The notes beneath the pieces are model-generated. The model did no database searches. It saw only the letters and a list, made by a program, of their open reading frames with translations, and was not told the DNA's origin. The position numbers were made by a program, and so were the translations under genes. 64,000 bases of DNA from Pedobacter sp. UBA5917. GTDB taxonomy: Bacteria > Bacteroidota > Bacteroidia > Sphingobacteriales > Sphingobacteriaceae. This document shows, in pieces, positions 8,870-17,011 of this stretch. The stretch is from assembly GCF_002432345.1 (NCBI RefSeq), contig NZ_DJDT01000151.1, forward strand, positions 19,305 through 83,304, given 5' to 3'. The number at the start of each line of letters is the position of its first letter. Position 1 is the first letter of the stretch.

Positions 8870-9259
8870 TTAGCTTTCTTTTTGGGTAAAGTCAACTGGT
8901 TTCTTTCCGAAATACTGATCAAAATTTTGAACTTTTTTGGGTTTAAGGATCACATATAAACCTAATCCGATTAAAACCATAGGTATGCTGATTCCGGATA
9001 AATTGAAATCAAAAATACTGATGTCTCTAAGGGTGAATATGCCTCCGATAATGGTTAATGCCAACCAGCTGCTTCCCTGAAAGTTTTTGCGGTAACCCAT
9101 CCACAAACCTGCACCAAACATAATGGTGTGCCAGCTCAATACCCAATGTGGAACATCTACACCGGTATTTCTAAGCAAGAATACCGAACCGATTACCAGG
9201 ATTAAAATACCTAAACCTAATTGTTTATCTGCGTGATTTTTTTTGATTAAAGTTTCCAT
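8870..9259 (-). CDS. LiaF/DUF5668-like small membrane protein
   Basis: A 129-residue membrane protein with four hydrophobic segments: GLGILILVIGSVFLLRNTGV, the segment after VLSWHTIMFGAGLWMG, SSWLALTIIGGIFTLRD and IPMVLIGLGLYVIL. This matches the membrane part of LiaF/DUF5668 proteins, which in other bacteria modulate envelope-stress systems or carry a C-terminal soluble domain. Here only the membrane part exists, followed by a ~25-residue basic tail. No partner gene is adjacent, so the role is open. Confidence 0.75.
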   Translation of the reverse strand: METLIKKNHADKQLGLGILILVIGSVFLLRNTGVDVPHWVLSWHTIMFGAGLWMGYRKNFQGSSWLALTIIGGIFTLRDISIFDFNLSGISIPMVLIGLGLYVILKPKKVQNFDQYFGKKPVDFTQKES

Positions 9260-9767
9260 GACTGTTTGTTTTTATGATTCAAATGTAGCACAGAAACCCA
9301 GGCTGGGGAATGGCTTTTCCCTTAATTGCGACGTTTTATCGGTGAGCGGAATAAAACCGTCGGTAAAAAACTTGCGGGAGTTTGAGCGAGGTTGAAAATA
9401 TCGGTGAGTGGGGGTTAGTCTAGTCCTTAGTCTTGAGTCGACTTTAGTTGGGAGTTGAGGGTTTGGAGTTGGGAGGGCCTAGCGATAGTGCCTGGCGACA
9501 ATTAAACCATTTATCGATAATCAGTTTTCAATTGGCAATTTGCAGTACCAATGAACAAATGGCTAATAAATAAGTGAACCATATAAAAGATTGCTTCACA
9601 CCTCCCACATGCCCCTGCCCTTCGGTTCGCAATGACGAACGGGGCTAGCAGGCGGTTGGTAGCAATTAACCGATTAACCAATTTATACAGTTAACCTAAT
9701 ACCCAGTTTTCAATTAGCAGTTTGCAGTACAAATGAACAAATGACAAGTGAACCAGTGAACTATCCG
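9260..9767. other. Gene-free stretch with a 40-base direct repeat
   Basis: No credible gene. It holds two copies of a ~40-base sequence beginning CAGTTTTCAATT (9522-9561 and 9704-9743, 36 of 40 alike or better), a small REP fragment (TTCGGTTCGCAATGACGAAC near 9620), and repetitive AGTTGGGAGTTGAGG-like DNA near 9450. It appears to be degenerate repeat DNA. Confidence 0.6.
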
Positions 9768-10457
9768 CTATTCAAAAACGATAATATCCGTTCCTTCGCT
9801 CATAATTACTTTCGAAGTGAGGTTTATAAACAGGCCATGGGCCAATAATCCGTTGATCTGGTTGAGATCGGAAGCCAGTTTTGCAGGGTGATCAATCAGA
9901 CCAAAGTCGGCATCGATGATCAGATTTCCGTTGTCGGTGATGAAAGGTTTATGCGCTACCGATCTTAACTGGCCTCTCCCACTGAGTTCAGTAACCTGAT
10001 CGAAAACATACTGGTATGCTAAAGGAATTACTTCGATAGGCACGGTAAAAGCACCAAGTTTTTTTACTTTTTTAGAGGCATCGGTAATGATAATGGCATT
10101 TTTACTTAATGAGGCTATAATTTTCTCTCTGAATAATGCACCACCTCCACCTTTGATCAAATCGAGTGTTTCGGTAAATTCATCAGCGCCATCAATACTA
10201 ACATCAATTGTACTTAAACTACCCAGATCGAGGATCTGGATGCCAAATGATTTTGCTAGCTCTTCAGTACGGATAGAACTTGCGGCAGCAGTAATCTGGA
10301 GGCCTTCTTTTACACGCTTACCCAGTTCTTTAATGGCAAATGTAGTAGTAGATCCTGTACCTAGGCCCACAACATCACCATCTTTTACAAATTTTACTGC
10401 TGCCAGGGCAGCCGTTAGTTTTTCAGCATCCTGTTGGGTTTTATCTATCGTAGCCAT
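9768..10457 (-). CDS. rpiA: Ribose-5-phosphate isomerase A
   Basis: Interconverts ribose 5-phosphate and ribulose 5-phosphate in the non-oxidative pentose phosphate pathway, in the cytoplasm. The 229 residues carry all family motifs: GLGTGSTTTFAI near residue 31 (phosphate loop), SIDGADE near 88, KGGGGALFREKI near 102 with the catalytic glutamate, DASKKVKKLG near 128, and the C-terminal DADFGLIDHPAKL. Length is standard. It is a single-gene unit flanked by repeat-rich DNA on both sides. Confidence 0.97.
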   Translation of the reverse strand: MATIDKTQQDAEKLTAALAAVKFVKDGDVVGLGTGSTTTFAIKELGKRVKEGLQITAAASSIRTEELAKSFGIQILDLGSLSTIDVSIDGADEFTETLDLIKGGGGALFREKIIASLSKNAIIITDASKKVKKLGAFTVPIEVIPLAYQYVFDQVTELSGRGQLRSVAHKPFITDNGNLIIDADFGLIDHPAKLASDLNQINGLLAHGLFINLTSKVIMSEGTDIIVFE

Positions 10458-10580
10458 AAAGTAAAAATAGGTTTAAATGGCAAACATCGCAAAATAAGAT
10501 TGGAAGAAATGATTGGAAATGATTGGTTCGTGGAGACACGAACCAAGGACAGGACAGACAGGACACGAACCTAGGCTATA

Positions 10581-10688
10581 AAAAAATTACGGTCAATACA
10601 ATAAATCCTATTTATAGCGTTTATGTATATGAGAGCGTTAATTTAGATGATGGGGATTCTGCATAAGTGGAATCCCCATTTCTTTTTT
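10581..10688 (+). ncRNA. Candidate small RNA element, copy 3
   Basis: Third copy. The outer stem is ATGGGGAT/ATCCCCAT, so the C-G pair of copies 1-2 is replaced by T-A, a compensatory change. The inner stem is CTGC-ATAA-GTGG. The T tract ends at 10688. The short frame reads MYMRALI at 10623-10646. It is divergent from rpiA. Confidence 0.58.
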
Positions 10689-10712
10689 GCGCATTGTCTT
10701 TCCAAGAATTAT

Positions 10713-10794
10713 GTCACCCTGAACCTGTCGAAAGATTTTTTCAATAGATTTCTCTCCGGAACATTTGGGATTACACTCCAGTCGAAATGACGAC
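10713..10794. repeat. REP-like palindromic repeat
   Basis: Starts GTCACCCTGAACC and ends CAGTCGAAATGACGAC. It follows copy 3 of the RNA element and forms with it a ~240-base module that is repeated in tandem at 10821-11029. Confidence 0.8.
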
Positions 10795-10820
10795 GCGGAT
10801 GGTTAAACACGCTAACAAGA

Positions 10821-10928
10821 AAAAAAATTACGGCCTACACAATAAATCCTATTTATAGCGTTTATGTATATGAGAGCGTTAATTTAGATGATGGGGATTC
10901 TGCATAAGTGGAATCCCCATTTCTTTTT
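10821..10928 (+). ncRNA. Candidate small RNA element, copy 4
   Basis: Fourth copy, almost identical to copy 3 including the ATGGGGAT/ATCCCCAT stem and MYMRALI frame (10864-10887). Copies 3 and 4 plus the REP repeat behind each form a tandem duplication with a 240-base period. Confidence 0.58.
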
Positions 10929-10956
10929 CCAAGCGCATTGTCGTTCCAAGAATTAT

Positions 10957-11029
10957 GTCATCCTGAGCCTGTTGAAGGATTTTTTCAATAGATTTCTCCA
11001 TTCCACTTCGTTGCAGTCGAAATGACGAC
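10957..11029. repeat. REP-like palindromic repeat
   Basis: GTCATCCTGAGCCTG to CAGTCGAAATGACGAC, the partner of the repeat at 10713 in the duplicated module. It lies just past the 3' end of the TonB receptor gene. Confidence 0.8.
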
Positions 11030-11064
11030 CAGGCGCTTGATGTACGTGATGATAGAACACTCGA

Positions 11065-13413
11065 CTAAAACCTTCCTACCAAACTTACACCGTAAGTTTT
11101 CGGATTACCTAAATGGGCGGCTCCAAAATCGTATGCATAATCGATATAGGTTTTATTGGATAGGTTTCTTCCCCAGAAAAACAGATCATATTTTTTGGCG
11201 GAAAAACCAATTTTCGCATTATAAACGCTATAACCTTTTTGCTGAATCTGGTTGCTTAAATCATAAAACTGATTTCCGGTAAACAACCATTCGCCACGGG
11301 CAATGGCATTTAATTTTGAATTTTTGTCTACCTCATAACTGTACTGCAAGGCAAGCATCGAAGTGGTTTCTGGCGTGTAAATCTGTTTATTACCTGCCAG
11401 TTCAACTAGTGCACCATTCTTAGATATGTTCAGCGACTTATAACTTGCATCGGTATAGCCAAAGTTATAATCAACACTTAAACCTTTAACCGGACGGGCT
11501 GAAAGTTCTAATTCAACACCTTTACTCACCAATTTACCGGCATTGCGTGTGGTGGTTAATGCATCGGGCAAAATCAGAACCGGAATCTGCGCATCGGTGA
11601 TATTTACATAAAAGGCTGCAATATTTGTGATTAAACGCTGATCGAAAAAGGTATTTTTTGTGCCGATTTCGAAATTATTACTGTATTCGGGTTTATAGGT
11701 ATCGAGCGGTTTTGCTGTTGGATCGGAAGCCAGTTGCGTTATCCCTCCTGCACGGTAACCACGACTATAAATTGCATAAACATTATTGCTGCTGCTTATG
11801 GCATAAGCAAAGCTTAATTTGGGTGAAATGGCATTAAAGTCTGCTTTGGCCAAAGTATCTCCCTGCGTAACAATTGGATCCATTGTTGGGATAAGGTATT
11901 CGCCGGAAGCCAGTAATCTTTTGTGCTCATAATCGTACCGCAAACCTGCAGTAGCGGTTAACTGTTCGATTATCTGATAAGAAAGCTGCCCGAATGCCGC
12001 AAAACCAGCACTTTTCCCCGAATTAATGTTTACAGCGGTAGTGTAAGGATCGGCTCCGAAAACGGTACCATCAGCACCAAAATACGAGCCCTGTTTTACC
12101 GGATTTTTTTGATAGAAACCATACAAACCAGCTACCCATTTAAATTTTGAAGTATTGGACGCAGGTGAACTGAATTTAAATTCCTGGGTATAAACCTGCA
12201 CCTTGTTCCAGTCTTTACCATAGTTATTTACGATAGAAACAATATCGGCAGGAGAAAAATCTCCATCAATTGGTTGTTTGTAATATCTGTAATTGGATTG
12301 ATAAGCCGTTTGCGAAGTGAAATTGAAATCATTTCCGCTATAATTTGCCGATAAAGAAGCGTTAAACAGGTTATCGACCATTTCTGTTGTTGAGTTTTGG
12401 TTTAACTTGAATGGATTGGCCAGGGCTTCATCAACCGAGCCGGTTAAAGGAAAAGTGCCATTGTTCCTGTTTTCGTTATGCTTCACGTTTAGGGTAAGGG
12501 CAAATTTTGATGTGGCCAAAAACTTCAGGTAATAATTACCCAAAAAGCCATGCAGTTTATCAAATTTGGTGTTATTAAAGGTATTGGTATAAAAGCCGTT
12601 CTGCCTGTTATATAATCCGGCTGCACCAAAAAAGAGTTTATCCTTAATCAAAGCAGTGCGGATGCCGAGGCTATAACGCTGCTGACCATAGTTACCCACA
12701 TCAATGCCCGCAAAACCCGTAGTTAAATTAGTAGGCTGTTTGGTGATGATGTTAATTACCCCTCCCATCGCGTTGCGGCCGTATAGGGTTCCCTGCGGTC
12801 CGCGCAGTACTTCAATTCTTTCGATATCAAATAATGATGAAATATAGGTATCTAAACCGAACTGGTTTACTCCATCGATATAGGTTGCAATAGCCGGATC
12901 GTAAGAAGTAGTACCAATTCCCCTTATCGAGGTCACATTTCTGCCATCGCCTGGGTTACTGCTGTATAAATTGGGTACAAGCGTGGCTAAATCTCTTGTA
13001 TTCTGAATGCGGTAATCGCTGATTTTCGAAGCCGAAAATGCAGTAACCGCAGTTGGGATGTTCTGCACATTTTCTTCGGTTTTTTGTGCTGATACGGTTA
13101 CCTCATCCAGTTTTGAACTGGTTTCGGCCAATATGATATCAAGATTTTGATTATTGATGATGGTTTTAATAGCCGTAGCATAACCAATGGCACTAAATTT
13201 TAACGTTAATTTTCCGTCAGGAACATTTGTGATTTCAAAATCGCCATTGGCCTTGCTCACTGTAGATAAATTTGTGTTTAATACCTGCACGGTTACATTG
13301 GCAATGGCCACGTTTTTACCATCTTTAACGGTGCCCGATATTTTATGCTGCTGTGCATCGGCTGCAAAACAGGTTAACAGGAATACGCCTATTAACAATA
13401 AAATGTTCTTCAT
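11065..13413 (-). CDS. TonB-dependent receptor with carboxypeptidase-like domain
   Basis: Outer-membrane TonB-dependent receptor, 782 residues from the ATG at 13413. An in-frame start 19 codons earlier exists, but it would put a basic extension before the clear signal peptide MKNILLLIGVFLLTCFAADA, so the later start is preferred. After the signal comes a carboxypeptidase regulatory-like domain (ISGTVKDGKN, residues ~27-100), the plug (VTSIRGIG, YIDGVNQF, IERIEVLRGPQGTLYGRNAMGG) and a 22-strand barrel ending in phenylalanine. It is not of the SusC class and no SusD follows. It is 71 bases downstream of the propeller/cytochrome gene and may belong to that unit. The ligand is unknown. Confidence 0.93.
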   Translation of the reverse strand: MKNILLLIGVFLLTCFAADAQQHKISGTVKDGKNVAIANVTVQVLNTNLSTVSKANGDFEITNVPDGKLTLKFSAIGYATAIKTIINNQNLDIILAETSSKLDEVTVSAQKTEENVQNIPTAVTAFSASKISDYRIQNTRDLATLVPNLYSSNPGDGRNVTSIRGIGTTSYDPAIATYIDGVNQFGLDTYISSLFDIERIEVLRGPQGTLYGRNAMGGVINIITKQPTNLTTGFAGIDVGNYGQQRYSLGIRTALIKDKLFFGAAGLYNRQNGFYTNTFNNTKFDKLHGFLGNYYLKFLATSKFALTLNVKHNENRNNGTFPLTGSVDEALANPFKLNQNSTTEMVDNLFNASLSANYSGNDFNFTSQTAYQSNYRYYKQPIDGDFSPADIVSIVNNYGKDWNKVQVYTQEFKFSSPASNTSKFKWVAGLYGFYQKNPVKQGSYFGADGTVFGADPYTTAVNINSGKSAGFAAFGQLSYQIIEQLTATAGLRYDYEHKRLLASGEYLIPTMDPIVTQGDTLAKADFNAISPKLSFAYAISSSNNVYAIYSRGYRAGGITQLASDPTAKPLDTYKPEYSNNFEIGTKNTFFDQRLITNIAAFYVNITDAQIPVLILPDALTTTRNAGKLVSKGVELELSARPVKGLSVDYNFGYTDASYKSLNISKNGALVELAGNKQIYTPETTSMLALQYSYEVDKNSKLNAIARGEWLFTGNQFYDLSNQIQQKGYSVYNAKIGFSAKKYDLFFWGRNLSNKTYIDYAYDFGAAHLGNPKTYGVSLVGRF

Positions 13414-13484
13414 TTTTTTTCTTGTAAAAGTAAAAAAACGGCTAGCATTTCTACTAACCGTTCCTAACAACTATACTAACTAAC

Positions 13485-15452
13485 TTATTTGTTTAATGAA
13501 TTGATCCAGCCGGCAATTTTTAAAGCTTCAGCTTTGGTTACCTGCGGCATTGGAGGCATTTCTGTTGAGTAACCCGGCCAGTTTTGAGGCTGTGGGTTAT
13601 GGATCAACTGAAATATTTTTTCTGGTGAATATTTACGTTTCGCAATTTCTGCAAATGGCGGCCCAATCTGTCTTTTGGTTGGGTTGTGGCAAGCCAGGCA
13701 GGTATTTTTGGTTAAAAGACCTTCAACTTCTTTATAGGTAGGTGCCTTTGCTGCTGTAGTAGCCGGTTTAGCTTCAGTTGTAGCTGCTCCTTTGGCTTCT
13801 GGTGCTTTAGCTCCTTTTGGTGCTGTTGTTTTCTTTGCAGGCGCAGCTGGTACTTCCGCAGAGTTTTTAGTACTTACTTCGCTGGCAGAAAGTTTGTTTC
13901 CGTCAGGAATCTGGTTTAAGGTATAATAAGCCACCGGGTGAACCAGCGAGTAAAAACCATCCTGTGAGCGGATACCATCAAGGGTTAAGGTGTGGATATA
14001 ATACTGGCGCAGGTTTGAAACGATAATCCTTGCTTTTAATCCATCCGCCGAAACTTTCACACCCGAGATTTTTAATTTCTCGGTATTTACCGGAGGTGAA
14101 CCATAAACCGGATGGTATTTATAAATGAAGCTTTCTGCGTTATACGAAGCCAGGTCTTCTGCCGATTTACGATCAACAGGCATGGTAAACTCTACTTCAA
14201 AACCATCAGGCATTGCCCTTACGGCTTTCATTTCGAAAGGTGTTTTGTTGTTGTAAACCAATCTTTCCAAACCTTCGTTGGCATCACCTGCCGATCCCCA
14301 ACCACGGTTGGTTTCGCCTACAAATAATGATCCATCAGTACCCCATTCTAATCTTAACACACCCGAACGGAAACCTTTACGGAAAAGGAAGGCTGCGCCC
14401 TGCTCTTCACCTTTTACGGTTTCCATAAAAATCCTCGAGATGATACTCATACCCTGATCACCAACCAAAATCTGACCGGCGAACGGACCGAATGTATTGG
14501 CCGGAATTTTAACAGGCTCTGCAGATGAGATACCCAAAATGCCATAAGGCAACCAAACCGACGGTAAACGCAGTTCAGGGAATACCTTTTTCATTTCGAA
14601 TAAGGTTTTGAAAGTTTCGTTTACCCTGTTTTCCGGTTTAATGTATCTTCCCTGTTCGTTTTTAATACGGCGTTCGTCCATTTGTGAATAGAAGAAATCG
14701 GATTGTAACTTAACAGGAGAATTTGGAAGGTTTGTCCACCTTAAACTTGCAGGGTGTCCCATAAAATCGCCTTTGTTTATTTTCCATAAACCTCCCGATC
14801 CTACCCAATCGCCCTGGTTTTCGGTGTAATAAAACTGACCGTCGATACTACCGATACCGGCAGGAGAACGGAAACCCGCAGCATAAGGGCTCATTTTACC
14901 ATCTTCGGTAATGTTCATCGCCCAACCACGCATTGGTACACGGCTTTCGGCACGCCACCATTCTTCATCACCAAAGGCTACGTTAGCGGTAACCATAAAG
15001 GTACCATCGGGCATTAATTTAGGTCCGAAACTGTATTCGTGGTAGTGCCCGCTTAACGGCCATGCGTAAACTGTTTCGTAAACATCAGCTTTGCCATCCT
15101 GGTCTTTATCAACCAGTTTGGTTAATTCGCCACGTTGCGCAACATAGATTGCACCATTTTTATAGGCAATACCTAAAATTTCGTGCAATCCGTAAGCAAA
15201 TCTGCGCCAGTAAGGTTTGGTGCTTGTAGGATTTTCTACAATATATACTTCACCTCTACGGGTAGAAAGGCCTAAATCGCCATTTGGCAGGGTAATTAAA
15301 CCACCAACTTCCAAAATCGGTCCTTCGGGTACGCGTACTTTATTTATTCTGAAAAAATCTTCTTCTTTCGGGGTTTCTTGTGCAAAAACTGCAGAAAAGC
15401 TAAAACTTAATGCCAGTATTGCTAATTTTTTGAATGTATTTCTCATTGTCAT
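13485..15452 (-). CDS. Periplasmic beta-propeller protein fused to cytochrome c
   Basis: A 655-residue secreted protein. After a signal peptide (ending SFSAVFAQ) comes a six-bladed-propeller region (residues ~30-450) of the glucose/sorbosone-dehydrogenase-like type, with GGLITLPNGDLGLSTRRGEVY, KLVDKDQDGKADVYE and SPAGIGSIDGQFYYTENQGD. An Ala/Pro/Lys/Thr-rich linker (~535-575) leads to a C-terminal cytochrome c domain with one heme site CLACH (Cys585, Cys588, His589) and a distal Met in the TEMPPMP loop. This layout suggests an oxidoreductase or an electron-carrying binding protein; whether the propeller binds PQQ cannot be told. It lies 5 bases after the DUF1080 gene in the same operon. MTM offers two starts; the first is given. 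Confidence 0.85.
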   Translation of the reverse strand: MTMRNTFKKLAILALSFSFSAVFAQETPKEEDFFRINKVRVPEGPILEVGGLITLPNGDLGLSTRRGEVYIVENPTSTKPYWRRFAYGLHEILGIAYKNGAIYVAQRGELTKLVDKDQDGKADVYETVYAWPLSGHYHEYSFGPKLMPDGTFMVTANVAFGDEEWWRAESRVPMRGWAMNITEDGKMSPYAAGFRSPAGIGSIDGQFYYTENQGDWVGSGGLWKINKGDFMGHPASLRWTNLPNSPVKLQSDFFYSQMDERRIKNEQGRYIKPENRVNETFKTLFEMKKVFPELRLPSVWLPYGILGISSAEPVKIPANTFGPFAGQILVGDQGMSIISRIFMETVKGEEQGAAFLFRKGFRSGVLRLEWGTDGSLFVGETNRGWGSAGDANEGLERLVYNNKTPFEMKAVRAMPDGFEVEFTMPVDRKSAEDLASYNAESFIYKYHPVYGSPPVNTEKLKISGVKVSADGLKARIIVSNLRQYYIHTLTLDGIRSQDGFYSLVHPVAYYTLNQIPDGNKLSASEVSTKNSAEVPAAPAKKTTAPKGAKAPEAKGAATTEAKPATTAAKAPTYKEVEGLLTKNTCLACHNPTKRQIGPPFAEIAKRKYSPEKIFQLIHNPQPQNWPGYSTEMPPMPQVTKAEALKIAGWINSLNK

Positions 15453-15457
15453 CTCAA

Positions 15458-16867
15458 TTAAAACAAAATGGTATAATTTAACTTGGTTCCGATGGCTACA
15501 ATAAATTGTTTTTTGCCATCAACATCTCTGATTACCGGTTTGGCAGATCCATCGGCCAACTGGATGTAATAAGATTTATCGTCAACCAGGTATAAACCTT
15601 TACCCGCTTCTTCGATGTTTGAAGCAGTTGCCAATAAGAAATATAGGTCTTTTGATGGTTTGTCAAGCGTAATTTCGCGACTTAACCCTTGTCCGTTTTC
15701 CAATACTTTAACAGCATCGGTAACATGAGTGCCGTTAATGATATATTTAAACTCCGGGCGATCTTGTTTATCCGTTACGTAACCTTTGGTTCTGAAACCT
15801 GTTCCGGTTGTATCGGAAATCCATGCAGCCTGATCGTTTGCCAGTTTTGAGATCGCTAATACCGGTTTTCTGGTAAAACGGGTAACACTACCCAACGGGC
15901 GTGAAGTTCCGTTACCACGACCATCCCACATTGGGGTAGCATCAACGAAATCGCCATGCCAACCTTGTAATAAGGTTCCATTATCCAAATCATAGCTGTA
16001 AGCTGTTTTTTCCGGTCCGCCAACCGAAATGGCATGTACCGAACGTACACCTGGTATAACATCAACAAAACTTCTGATCATGTTGTTACTTGCTGCCTCG
16101 ATATAAATCGGATCCGCACCTCCCCTTTGTTCTAATCTTGGAATATCAGCTAATTCGGTGATTGAGATATTTTTAAAAGCTACCGAACCGTGGTCGCCCT
16201 GTAAACGTAAAGGGCCTTTTGCTTTTTCGGCACCTGCTGCACCTCTGGTTGCACCAAAAAGTTCAACATTTTCGTGGATCAATACCCCGTTTAATTCAAC
16301 GCCGATGATTTTTGCATTTTGTGTTTTCGTTCCTGAAGCATCAAATTTTGGTGCCTGGAAAATAATTTTAATGTGCTGCCATAAACCAGGTGCTTTACTT
16401 GCATTCTGACGCGGAGCAATACCTCCAAAACCTTTTTCGGCTTCTGGTTTGCTATCATCCCAACGCTGGTAAATACCGCCATTGTTTGATGAAGTTGCAT
16501 TTTTCAATCCCCAGGCATCATCAATCTGGATTTCGTAATTGCCCTGAAGGTAAATACCGGAATTGGTTCCTTTTGCCGTTAAATAATCTAATTCTACAGC
16601 TACGTTGCCATATTCGTTAGTGGTGTATAAATCAGAACCGGCTTTTTTTGCGGTTGATTGGTTTACTAATATGCCTTCGCCCTTGGTTGTTCTTAAAACA
16701 TTTTCGGCATTAAGATCGGCAACCACATTTTGTGCAAGCGACCATGAATTTGAAGGATTTTTGAAGGCAGAAAGATCTTTGAGATCAATACGCTGACCGA
16801 ATGCCAGCAGGGTTCCGCAAAGCCAAAGTATGGCCGTAAAACCCGTCTTCGAGACGTTGATATTCAT
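15458..16867 (-). CDS. Secreted DUF1080 (3-keto-disaccharide hydrolase-like) protein
   Basis: A 469-residue exported protein. A signal peptide precedes a DUF1080 domain of the concanavalin fold (residues ~25-235) with NSGIYLQGNYEIQIDD, GGIYQRWDDSKPE and GPLRLQGDHGSVAFKNI. Some DUF1080 proteins hydrolyse 3-keto-glycosides made by periplasmic sugar dehydrogenases. The C-terminal ~220 residues form a second region of unknown type (YSYDLDNGTLLQGWHGDFVD, PMWDGRGNG), also met in Bacteroidetes DUF1080 proteins. It heads a unit with the propeller/cytochrome c gene. The pairing of a keto-sugar hydrolase-like protein with an electron-transfer protein hints at oxidative glycan cleavage, which is inference. 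Confidence 0.82.
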   Translation of the reverse strand: MNINVSKTGFTAILWLCGTLLAFGQRIDLKDLSAFKNPSNSWSLAQNVVADLNAENVLRTTKGEGILVNQSTAKKAGSDLYTTNEYGNVAVELDYLTAKGTNSGIYLQGNYEIQIDDAWGLKNATSSNNGGIYQRWDDSKPEAEKGFGGIAPRQNASKAPGLWQHIKIIFQAPKFDASGTKTQNAKIIGVELNGVLIHENVELFGATRGAAGAEKAKGPLRLQGDHGSVAFKNISITELADIPRLEQRGGADPIYIEAASNNMIRSFVDVIPGVRSVHAISVGGPEKTAYSYDLDNGTLLQGWHGDFVDATPMWDGRGNGTSRPLGSVTRFTRKPVLAISKLANDQAAWISDTTGTGFRTKGYVTDKQDRPEFKYIINGTHVTDAVKVLENGQGLSREITLDKPSKDLYFLLATASNIEEAGKGLYLVDDKSYYIQLADGSAKPVIRDVDGKKQFIVAIGTKLNYTILF

Positions 16868-16922
16868 ATATTTGGTTTGTTAGTTTAATCCTTGTTCAGG
16901 GATTAAGGTTTCCTTAAATATT

Positions 16923-17000
16923 AGGCTGTATCATAATTAGTAATTCGATTTTTCCTTCGACAGGCTCAGGATGACAAAATCCATTTTTATGATACAGCCT
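16923..17000. repeat. MITE-like element with 14-base terminal inverted repeats
   Basis: AGGCTGTATCATAA at 16923-16936 is the exact reverse complement of TTATGATACAGCCT at 16987-17000. Between them lies a piece of the REP family (TTCGACAGGCTCAGGATGACA). It sits between the DUF1080 gene and the upstream GH92 gene and can fold as one hairpin. Confidence 0.75.
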
Positions 17001-17011
17001 TTATTGTTTTT

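Larger units (their letters stand above)
10458..11064. other. Gene-free stretch with RNA-REP tandem module
   Basis: Between rpiA and the TonB receptor. Copies 3 and 4 of the candidate RNA element and two REP repeats fill nearly all of it. The first ~120 bases hold short GATTGGAAATGATTGG and GGACAGACAGGACACG-like repeats and the rpiA leader. Confidence 0.7.

Noticed and set aside
8725..8959. Overlapping 65-70 codon frames on both strands
   Set aside because: They overlap each other and the LiaF-like gene end, with no family or start signal.
13414..13470. 19-codon extension of the TonB receptor
   Set aside because: It is basic and precedes the signal peptide; the ATG at 13413 fits export.
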